Positions 22,601-27,439 of a stretch of 33,589 bases of DNA are shown in pieces; the first letter of the stretch is position 1; the number at the start of each line of letters is the position of its first letter. The notes below the pieces were generated by a model, which saw only the letters and a program-made list of their open reading frames with translations, did no database searches and was not told where the DNA came from. Both the position numbers and the translations under genes were made by a program. Location: positions 175,845-209,433 of the forward strand of contig NW_019775460.1 of assembly GCF_001039355.2 (NCBI RefSeq), in the 5' to 3' direction. This DNA is from Lingula anatina (lineage: Eukaryota; Brachiopoda; Lingulata; Lingulida; Lingulidae).

Positions 22601-24603
22601 ATAATTACAGTGCACGATAGCCACACAGGCCAATAGACACGTGACCTTTAACGAGTACACCCTAATGCTAAATGTGTATAAATTTGGTGACATTTGGTGG
22701 TGTCATTTCAAATTAATAAGCATTTCATTACCTTCGTGGAAATAACAGCGGAACATAGGATTTGAGGGGGTACATGTAATAAATGTGAATAAATGATATT
22801 AAATATGGATATATTACCCGCTAGTTTGTATTTTCTGTACCACTAACCATGTTAGTTATGGTATCTGGATTGTAAATCACCATTCATAGCAATTCATAGC
22901 AATTAACTCCTGATGTGATCATTTATAAATAAAAACACACGAAACTGGAGGTGGGACAACTTTTTTGACCAATGTTGTAAGGTTGGGCAGATGACATTGA
23001 GCTAAAGTCGGCTTTCAAACGTTGGGCCAATATTGGCCGTACAGACAACCATGCATTGGGCCAATGTTGGGCCAATGCCGTCTTGCTATCTGGGTATACA
23101 TCCACGTCCCAGCAAAATTGCGTCTGTCGTATTCTATTAATGAAATGATGTCATAATGACATCAAAGAGAAAGTTATCAAAACACGATTTCAATCCTTAT
23201 TTTCATTTATCAGACAGAAAAATAGGAAAAAAACTGATGAAAAATGATTTGGAAAAAATATTACACATTCAAGGCGTAATAAAAGACCAATACCATGGAA
23301 TGCCCTATACTGCATGTCCAATGATGATCTGCACTAATTTCCAATGATAAACAGTTATTTTTTAAAGATGACTTACTTGAGTTCTTCTAGATCCTTTTTC
23401 TTTGGTACATTCTTGGTGTTATAAATCAGCTGTGTTGTAAGCAGCACTGTTATCACAAGAATGCCAACATGAGCGGCATCAGAGGCGTCTGAATGTCAAG
23501 GAAAGAAAGTCTAACGGAAATATATTCTTATAGTTAAGTAAAATATGAGTTGACCGCAGCTGAGGAAATGAGAGTCAAATGAGGTCATATATTCATTTGA
23601 GAGTAGCATTATAGCGATGGCTTAATGACAGCACAGTCTGTGTACAGTTAATTCAGATTCAGAACATATTCAAGCAAAACCGCTTCGGAACAACAAAAAT
23701 AGTACACCAGACCAAGTGGTGATATTCACAACCTTCGACAGAGTGGCATATATTAATTATTAAAACATCGGATCGCGTAATCCTTTATCACCGAAAACAA
23801 CATCCTTCAAACTCAAGGATACAGGGGAAACGTGCATCCCCCCTCCTGACATGCCTTTGAGAGATATAAATATATTTACCTGTCCCCTCGCTGTCTATCA
23901 AGATAGTGGTAAAACCTTTCTCTCTATTTCTCAGGACCTTTGTTCCCATCCAGATACCCAACGTCTGACAGTTCATTTTATTTCCAAGCTCAAACGCATC
24001 ATGAGCTCCGGCCATCCTGGAAAGGGTCGAAATCCTATTTAATTGATCATGCAGGATATTATGACCGTGATACAATGTATGTTTTACAGGGCATATGTTA
24101 TTGCTGCTCTCGAGTTATGTAATATATTTACAAGCCACATTTACTAAAGAAACGTCTTTTGAAACGTCTTTTTAGTTGGCGCGTACAGCTTGTACTCCGA
24201 TTTTTACATTGGTCCGTCACCTTTTAGATGTACATCCTTACAATATGTGCATTCTGCTATCAACCAATCAAAATTCAAACCATAATAAATTGGTCATATC
24301 CTACACATACCTTGACAAAACGTAAGACTTTCCGCTCCGTGATGGTCCACAAATACCCAGTACGCTGACTGGATCTGTTATATCCTGCAGCAGCTCCAGT
24401 GCCTCGTCCACCACGACAAGGTGGGTTCTTTTCACACCTGCCTGCTTAACAAGCTTGCCTGAAGTGGAATCATACTGAAAGTCGTTCGGCAAAATCAGAG
24501 GCACAGAGGTTTGCGTTGTTGCCAGATCTTTTTGGGAGATGGGCAATATCTCGTAGCCCAGTCGTCTATGAGGGGCCGTCAGCGATTCGTCATCTGCAGC
24601 CAT
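6626..24603 (-). CDS. GBP-like large GTPase, eight exons, 3' end missing
   Basis: Joined on the minus strand as 24603-24311, 24016-23880, 23488-23377, 20989-20809, 16433-16190, 15191-15037, 8137-8067 and 6771-6626, this gives 1339 nt, about 446 residues, with matching phase at every junction. Visible parts: an N-terminal stretch of about 30 residues; P-loop GPSRSGKSY at 86-94, where R89 sits at the position of the GBP catalytic arginine; QTLGIWMG near 115-122, equivalent to the switch-I KGIWMW region; DSEG at 139-142 (GBPs have DTEG); VLLTTQLIYN, like the GBP core strand; and LLRD at 215-218, equivalent to the guanine-binding TLRD motif. An alpha-helical middle domain follows (DPEFNARMDNFIEYILF and onwards). 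GBPs hydrolyse GTP, oligomerise and act in cell-autonomous immunity in vertebrates; the role here is inferred from family only. About 20 residues expected between exons 6 and 7, and the rest of the helical tail, were not found. Atlastin is less likely because of the RD motif and the IWM block. Confidence 0.87.
6916..7935. mobile_element. 1-kb element with ~190-bp terminal inverted repeats
   Basis: Positions 6916-7112 and 7749-7935 are inverted copies, from TGTCAAAGG at the left end to GGATGTCTTAGA at the inner limit. Shared words include CCTATGCATAAAAAGCCC, GTTAATTACGCCCTGGCTGG and AACTGGCAG. The 636-bp interior is AT-rich with no recognisable protein. No clear target duplication is visible. 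It sits in the intron between GBP-like exons 7 and 8. A non-autonomous fold-back element is the simplest reading. Confidence 0.7.
8067..8137 (-). CDS. GBP-like exon 7 (middle domain)
   Basis: Acceptor CGTTTTTATAG precedes 8137 and donor GAAAA|GTAAGA follows 8067. The exon is 71 nt, phase 0 to 2. It encodes AAIEEACLRGSEMDPMEERS. It joins exon 8 in frame, which supports it. Sequence similarity to GBPs is weak here, and a small exon before it (about 20 codons) may be missed. Confidence 0.62.
8138..9211. other. AT-rich intron sequence, no feature recognised
   Basis: This intronic stretch holds pyrimidine-rich runs on the plus strand (about 8500-8560) and no bounded repeat or protein that I can recognise. 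Its long open frames have low-complexity Phe, Ser and Tyr composition from T-rich DNA. Confidence 0.4.
9212..10111 (+). mobile_element. TIR element copy 2 (AAGCCTCGGTCAC family), 900 bp
   Basis: The ends are AAGCCTCGGTCACAACC and GGTTGTGACCGAGGCTT, an exact 17-bp inverted pair. The interior has a fixed order shared with 13568-14478: GCAGACAGCCCGTAAGCAC, a GCAAGCAATGAAGGAGC segment, a TATA box at 9573, the (broken) MPPKGKRKK frame at 9683, an AG-rich tract at 9724-9765, and TACGACCTCCACGGCCTC near the right end. No transposase is encoded, so it would need an enzyme from elsewhere. No target duplication could be recognised. Superfamily is undetermined. Confidence 0.78.
9573..9582 (+). promoter_or_regulatory. 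TATA box in TIR element copy 2
   Basis: TATAAAAGGC occurs here and at 13933-13942 in the same context (CACGCCT, then GCGTGCTCAC). It lies about 110 bp upstream of the mini-frame position. Conservation in two diverged copies and a standard TATA form suggest the promoter of the parental autonomous element. Confidence 0.4.
10112..11627. other. Intron stretch with TGACCTT-rich segment; one unassigned minus-strand frame
   Basis: Between two elements this stretch holds a segment rich in TGACCTT words (10614-10780; GGACCTTTGACCTTT at 10614-10628). On the minus strand, roughly 10850-10960, an open frame reads RYCLQVLYHRLEQEHAWGKR then DTNSTVVLEKLYKMQLERV. That is less biased than the surrounding AT-rich noise and could be an unrecognised exon or element remnant. 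I could not match it to a family or find a convincing splice pair. Confidence 0.3.
11628..11926 (-). mobile_element. Second copy of the Tc1-like 3' end, inverted
   Basis: From CAGGGTTACTACTTAATATGG at 11628 to about 11926 this is the reverse complement of 3161-3439. TA precedes it at 11626-11627, as expected at a Tc1 target. No transposase coding sequence follows inwards, so it is either truncated or a short non-autonomous derivative whose other end was not found. Confidence 0.65.
12104..12647 (+). pseudogene. DIRS/Ngaro-type reverse transcriptase fragment
   Basis: One frame, broken only by TAA at 12279-12281, reads HLAISPIGLQPKKDPGKFRL, then SVRYHTT, MAKTDVESAFRII, HLLGFTWRGKYYFD, SMGCS, LQWIAENKF and VFDDFLFVAPT. 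The KTD..SAF block holds the first catalytic Asp and FDDF the paired Asp residues of reverse transcriptases. The spacing and the words HLLGF and LQWI are characteristic of DIRS-order elements (DIRS, Ngaro). Similarity ends abruptly after about 12620. No RNase H, tyrosine recombinase or terminal repeats were found, so only a 5'- and 3'-truncated piece remains. It lies in the intron between GBP-like exons 6 and 7, opposite to gene direction. Confidence 0.84.
12648..13567. other. Intron sequence with weak internal repeats, no gene recognised
   Basis: No protein or RNA is recognisable. Two loosely related segments (about 13035-13075 and 13397-13440) share GGAG, GTAGTGAG and ATATGTG/CTATGTG in the same order, suggesting an old duplicated element fragment. 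GTAGACCACACGCAG (13197) and GTAGACCAGACGTAG (13323) are also similar. Confidence 0.3.
13933..13942 (+). promoter_or_regulatory. TATA box in TIR element copy 3
   Basis: TATAAAAGGC in the same context as 9573-9582, about 110 bp upstream of the ATG at 14045. Confidence 0.4.
14045..14080 (+). other. Mini reading frame MPPKGKRKKLT in copy 3
   Basis: ATG 14045-14047 opens the same 11-residue basic frame as in copy 1, closed by TAG at 14078-14080 and followed at once by a second TAG. Sequence identity with the copy at 4806-4841 is complete over the frame. Confidence 0.4.
14479..15036. other. T-rich intron sequence
   Basis: This stretch is T-rich on the plus strand, with a (TTTTTG)n/poly-T run near 14830-14864. 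No gene is recognised. Confidence 0.4.
15037..15191 (-). CDS. GBP-like exon 6 (middle-domain helix)
   Basis: Acceptor TTAATGCTTAG precedes 15191 and donor GACG|GTACGT follows 15037. The exon is 155 nt, phase 1 to 0. It encodes GDQLATMLKDYVKAVNDPDT, IPAVKSAWDASVELR and a further helix, the counterpart of the GBP segment LVLTYVNAI followed by a run of Ala and Glu residues. Confidence 0.84.
15319..15492. mobile_element. 166-bp MITE with CCGG target duplication
   Basis: The body 15323-15488 begins TGTGACGGGAATG and ends CATTCCTGTCACA, and is flanked on both sides by CCGG (15319-15322, 15489-15492). The end (TGTGACGG, then GGCAGTCC) resembles that of the 819-2690 element (CGTGACGG, then GAGAGTCC), and the flanking tetranucleotide is the same. 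It is best read as a short deletion derivative of, or cousin to, that element. Confidence 0.68.
15681..15937. mobile_element. Short element with GCGGATCC ends (hAT-like)
   Basis: The left end CAAGAGCGGATCCAGGATTATT is followed by a long G run. The right end CCCCCCTGACCGCC, then AATCCGCCATTG, is its imperfect inverted partner. The end form CAGGGGCGGATCCAGG is familiar from non-autonomous hAT-type elements; a similar left end lies at 20450. No 8-bp target duplication is visible, so classification is tentative. Confidence 0.45.
16190..16433 (-). CDS. GBP-like exon 5 (end of GTPase, first middle helices)
   Basis: Acceptor TTTTCCAAAG precedes 16433 and donor ACAG|GTATGG follows 16190. The exon is 244 nt, phase 0 to 1. 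It encodes VFRNDSQETSQERIGRV, LPAPG, and DDIDPEFNARMDNFIEYILF. The DPEF word and spacing match the GBP hinge between the GTPase and helical domains. Confidence 0.84.
16563..16621. repeat. (TAA)n microsatellite
   Basis: An almost uninterrupted run of ATA/TAA triplets with one TGATAA interruption, in the intron upstream of GBP-like exon 5 (gene direction). Confidence 0.9.
16622..19075. other. AT-rich intron sequence with scattered TCAAGGTCA words
   Basis: No gene is recognised. TCAAGGTCA occurs at 17585, 17743 and 17762, with a variant at 17457 and the complement at 19016. Around 17457 and 17762 the downstream bases are also alike (GGACCAAAATAG versus GGAACCAAAATGG), so this is probably a decayed repeat with loosely duplicated units. 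Homopolymer runs occur at 17994-18009 (T), 18125-18140 (A) and 18515-18526 (G). Confidence 0.4.
19079..19375 (+). pseudogene. Tc1-like transposase N-terminal helix-turn-helix remnant
   Basis: The frame from 19079 reads RKLSEAFRNSIIDMHHNGTK then QTDIARQIIVSQS. This is the first helix-turn-helix of Tc1 transposases (and Pax proteins): a helix ending in G, then xxxxDIARQxxVSxS. After that the frame continues to TGA at 19340-19342 without recognisable domain sequence, and no catalytic domain follows. It is a short transposon relic in a GBP intron; a host paired-domain protein is unlikely without downstream sequence. Confidence 0.5.
19376..20449. other. AT-rich intron sequence, no feature recognised
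   Basis: Only a short (AT)n run near 19758-19774 stands out. No gene or bounded repeat is visible. Confidence 0.4.
20450..20500. repeat. Isolated CAGGGGCGGATCCAGG end with G run
   Basis: This matches the left end of 15681-15937 (GCGGATCCAGGATTATT then a G run) and keeps the less decayed CAGGGGCGG start. No inverted partner was found before the GBP-like exon at 20809. Confidence 0.4.
20809..20989 (-). CDS. GBP-like exon 4 (guanine-specificity RD motif)
   Basis: Acceptor TTTGTATTTAG precedes 20989 and donor ACAGTG|GTGAGT follows 20809. The exon is 181 nt, phase 2 to 0. It encodes MFPNFMWLLRDVYL. The (T/L)LRD block is the GBP equivalent of the usual N/TKxD motif. GEEMSATDYVKTV follows, matching the GBP segment after the RD motif (Gly, acidic, Tyr). 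Confidence 0.87.
21704..22191 (-). pseudogene. Tc1-like transposase C-terminal relic, left arm and centre
   Basis: Read on the minus strand, frames around 21960-21700 give GNALAHNSRLLSDLLQKPNV, LSPVINLTKHLWHELKCAMQ, QLPQALW and EEWDKIP. These parallel the Tc1 blocks with a second catalytic Asp, an NP-IE-LW block with the third acid, and a C-terminal helix. Here the NPIE equivalent reads NLTK, so the third acid has become Lys. The part nearer 22191 may be the preceding region of the same gene but is too eroded to align. Frame changes and stops make it non-functional. Confidence 0.6.
22345..22620 (+). pseudogene. Tc1-like transposase C-terminal relic, right arm
   Basis: On the plus strand, 22366-22560 encodes LLQKPNVLRVEKPSL, then TEHSCHKLKCAIQRR, the mirror image of the left-arm relic. 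This copy keeps a TEH block where the left arm has TKH, but has lost the Trp (HSCH for HLWH). The two arms therefore diverged independently after the inversion arose. Confidence 0.6.
23377..23488 (-). CDS. GBP-like exon 3 (core strand)
   Basis: Acceptor TTGACATTCAG precedes 23488 and donor CTCAA|GTAAGT follows 23377. The exon is 112 nt, phase 1 to 2. It encodes ASDAAHVGILVITVLLTTQL then IYNTKNV, which parallels the GBP stretch with a hydrophobic strand followed by VYN. Confidence 0.84.
23880..24016 (-). CDS. GBP-like exon 2 (switch I and DxEG)
   Basis: Acceptor CCCTTTCCAG precedes 24016 and donor ACAG|GTAAAT follows 23880. The exon is 137 nt. The split codon AG+G makes Arg98, then MAGAHDAFELGNKM, QTLGIWMG and TTILIDSEGT. 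The alignment runs straight on from exon 1 as in GBPs (KSYLMNKLAGK... pattern), supporting the join. Confidence 0.87.
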
Positions 24604-24620
24604 GTTTCCACAGCTGGTTT
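24311..24620 (-). CDS. GBP-like exon 1 (start codon, P-loop)
   Basis: An acceptor (CCTCATTTCAG) ends at 24621, followed by 17 nt of 5' untranslated sequence and ATG at 24603-24601. An untranslated exon must therefore lie further upstream on the minus strand. Coding runs to a TCAAG|GTATGT donor after 24311, phase 2. It encodes residues 1-97, including VPLILP, DEALELL and GPSRSGKSY. The Met was chosen because the acceptor lies just upstream and the frame is otherwise unsupported 5' of it. Confidence 0.87.
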
Positions 24621-24923
24621 CTGAAATGAGGACGTGGTATTAAATGGTGTGTTACATAAACAAAGACTAAAGTTTAACGTATACTACACACTGTAATTAT
24701 GGACATATTTGTTTCGAATTTGTACTTTAAATGTAGGCCTAAATTATAAATAAAATAAATGAATCAAGCGCAAAATGGGGTCAGGCATTACATCATTACA
24801 CCCAGAACCAAGCCTTTTTTCTAGGATTGGGATACAGGCTGTCCAAAATAGGGTGGGAGTGTGATGAAGTGAAAAAATATTTTATAAAATAATAAATTTC
24901 AATGGGAAGGTAGGGTTAATAAC

Positions 24924-25215
24924 AATCGATAACGATCTGCCGCTGACACTCTTTTGCGAACCAATTCCCATGAATGAATATGAAAATTGCCTTTTCGTCT
25001 CGCTTAGATCGAGAACGATCTCCGGCTGACGATCTTCCGCAAACAGAAGCTATTGAACGGATAAAAAAATTGCATTATCGTTTCACTCGGATTGCGAACG
25101 ATCTCCCGCTGACGATACGAAACTTGCGTTCTCGTCTTGCTCTTCGGCTAACGAAGTCTTTTTAGCAGATATGTCTCTCTCGGATTGCAAACGATCTCGC
25201 GCTGAAAATTTGAAA
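24924..25215. repeat. Decayed tandem repeat, 83-bp period
   Basis: AACGATCT/AACGATCTC followed by an (N)CGCTGAC-like block recurs at 24931, 25014, 25097 and 25190, spacings 83, 83 and 93 bp. Between the cores TTTTCGTCTCGCTT-like and TCGGATTGC-like words also recur. It lies just upstream of GBP-like exon 1. Confidence 0.6.
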
Positions 25216-25557
25216 ATTGTTTTTTTGTCTATCAGCTTCGCCAGGTGCCGTATGTATGGAGGTCCGGAAGGTGTCCCCTTTCATAATTTGGCAGTTTGTT
25301 TGTCATACGAATACTTAAAATGACTGCAATCTTATATCCCTACTGCGGTGTATCATGGTGTACGACTAGACAAATTATGAAACTTTATGCAGTTGTGATA
25401 CATACACTATTTATTTCAAAATTGAAATTAAATACCTTGACAATGATATAATTATAACTGTTAAATTTCTTAATTTTAAAGTGCATCAAAGTAAATAAAA
25501 GCGAGTCGGGAAAGATAGTGCGTGATTTTTACTAGCGTGTTTCGCAACAGCAAAATG

Positions 25558-25913
25558 TTCGTCATTTGAAATGTAAAAAAGTATTATAAAAGGTGGAATT
25601 ATTCTAGGACTTTCAGTTATTATCTTTTTCTTCGTGGTTATTCAACAGTATAAGGCAATTTGAGAGCATTTAACTCGAGAAATACGCGACGCGATCCGCG
25701 GGCTGCAATTGTTCTGACTCACAAAGGCCGGTATTTTCACCCCGCTCACCCCATCGGGTTTATCACCCTGTTTATCTATATAGAAGTGCAGGAGTACTTT
25801 TCTATTGATGATGGTGACCTGCTCACAGTGGGTGGCTAAAAGCGAGCTGAGTAAATTTAGGCCGAGTAAGAGTAGTATTTATCGCTGCTGGGTCCCAACG
25901 GCTTAAGGTTTAA
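25558..25913. repeat. Duplicated ~350-bp segment, copy 1
   Basis: It is nearly identical to 26063-26410, from TTCGTCATTTGAAATG to GGCTTAAGGTTTAA. Differences include substitutions and an 8-bp difference (CCCCGCTCACCCCATCGGG versus CCCCGTCGGG). The two copies flank the N at 26061. This is either a dispersed repeat or unmerged alleles at a contig join. Confidence 0.85.
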
Positions 25914-26060
25914 GAGGGCATTCTCAACGAATTAAGTCAGGCTTTACAAAGCCGATGACCTAAAAATGGCGGATGTACATGAAAGAAAAACCGCCTAATC
26001 TTTTCTCTCCGCCTCCCCATACGTCGTCCCTGCGGGGTACAGTAATTAAATCTCGGCTCC

Positions 26061-26061
26061 N
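26061..26061. other. Assembly gap marker (single N)
   Basis: A lone N separates two sequences whose ends are copies of each other (25558-25913 and 26063-26410). The real gap size is unknown. Confidence 0.9.
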
Positions 26062-26062
26062 A

Positions 26063-26410
26063 TTCGTCATTTGAAATGTAAAAAAAAGTATTATAAAAGG
26101 TGGGATTATTCAAGGACTTTCAGTTATTATTTTTTCTTCGTGGTTATTCAACAGTATAAGGCAGTTTGAGAGCATTTAATTCGAGAAATACGCGACGCGA
26201 TCCGAGGGCTGCTATTGTTCTGACTAACAAAGGCCGGTATTTTCACCCCGTCGGGTTTATCACCCTGTTTATCTAAATGAAAGTGCAGGAGTACTTTTCT
26301 ATTGATGATGGTGTCCTGCTCACAGTGGGTGGCTAAAAGCGAGCTGAGTAAATTTAGGACGAGTTAGAGTAGTATTTATCGCTGCTGGGTCCCAACGGCT
26401 TAAGGTTTAA
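26063..26410. repeat. Duplicated ~350-bp segment, copy 2
   Basis: This is the partner of 25558-25913. Similarity starts right after the N and ends at TTTAA, where the ~98-bp repeat at 26411 begins; copy 1 instead continues with unrelated sequence. Confidence 0.85.
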
Positions 26411-26508
26411 TTCCCTATAATTAACGCACCGATAATAGTCGTTTAACTATCATAAGGATTATAAACCAAGGCTATTAAAGTGTCTTCGAAATTAATCCTG
26501 TAGCTGTA
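26411..26508. repeat. ~98-bp repeat, copy 1
   Basis: It runs from TTCCCTATAATTAACGCACC to CTGTA and is nearly identical to 29812-29909. Here it follows directly on the 350-bp repeat, so the two may be parts of one larger element. Confidence 0.8.
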
Positions 26509-26673
26509 CCCTTTAAGGTAACCATCTGGTATAATTTCATCTATCTAGAAAAATCAAAACTTATACAGCTGAGGGTTAAAATGAAAAGGACTCCAGATTT
26601 TAATCCAAAGGTGCACCAAATGTTCACTCTGAATAAACTGAAAATAATTTGTGGGCTATGTTTGCCAGCTTAC

Positions 26674-26805
26674 CCAATACTTCTAGCCTCGTCTGGGCCA
26701 GGATGGTGCCGGCAGTGTTCTGTGCTATACAGATATACATGCCACTATCTGACACACGCGCATTCTCTATTTTCAAGGAACCATTGGAAAGAATCTCTCT
26801 GAATC
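26674..26805 (-). CDS. Ig domain 4, second exon, last Ig exon found
   Basis: Acceptor CATTCTTGCAG precedes 26805 and donor GTATTGG|GTAAGC follows 26674; phase 1 at both ends. It encodes FREILSNGSLKIENARVSDS then GMYICIAQNTAG. The donor calls for another exon downstream, but none is seen before the N at 26061. Confidence 0.86.
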
Positions 26806-27392
26806 CTGCAAGAATGAAATTACTGCATTCAACATAAATGAAGGCATAGATGCTTTACAAAACTTGAAGCACAAGTTTGATTGTTTTACTTTGTCTTTAT
26901 AAGGACAAAGTTTCACAACACAATGTGCCATCCAGAAATGCAAAAATTCTATGCCATTAATTAGCACACATAAATATGTCAAGGGTATGGGCAAGGGAAT
27001 GTTACACATATAATAATAATAACAATAACTAGTTTGGGAGAGACATTTTCATCCTATATTATGTTTGGCTATTATATCAGCTATATCATAAAACACAATA
27101 TAAAACTTAAAATTAACTTACCTATGGAATTTGTTTGAAGTGCTGCTCCTTTCTGCCAAGAAATGATTGGTTTGGGAGTTCCAGTTGCTTTGCAAGGGAG
27201 TATGACAGTGTTTTTAACAAGAACCCGCTTTTCTTTCTCTCCCCGTTCAATACTTGGAGGGACTGAAATAATTTTTATGGTTGATTAAAATGATTTTCAA
27301 CATTAATTCACAATCTTGAAACCATGAAGATGCCTGTTTTTTTACATAATTTCATTAATACTTTAAAAATTAATATACCTCATTTCCATTTC

Positions 27393-27439
<47 letters not shown>

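Larger units (their letters stand above)
21165..23098. mobile_element. Fold-back element with long inverted arms and TTGGCCCAA-rich ends
   Basis: The left arm (about 21165-21935) and right arm (about 22355-23098) are imperfect inverted copies along their whole length. Matching landmarks are GGTTGTCCCACC (21340) with GGTGGGACAAC (22951), AATACAAACTAGCGG (21461) with CCGCTAGTTTGTATT (22818), CCCCTCAAATCC (21525) with GGATTTGAGGGG (22758), and GGGTTTCTGCAACAAATCACTC (21890) with its complement near 22370. The outer ~150 bp of each arm are dense in TTGGCCCAA/TTGGGCCAA palindromes. The arms carry Tc1 transposase 3' ends pointing outwards. The element lies in the intron between GBP-like exons 3 and 4. 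Confidence 0.75.

Noticed and set aside
23156-23347. Small basic frame MTSKRKLSKHDF
   Set aside because: Intronic and short, with no splice sites or homology that I recognise.
25558-26410. True tandem duplication in the genome
   Set aside because: The N lies exactly between the copies, so an unmerged overlap or repeat-mediated contig join is more likely.
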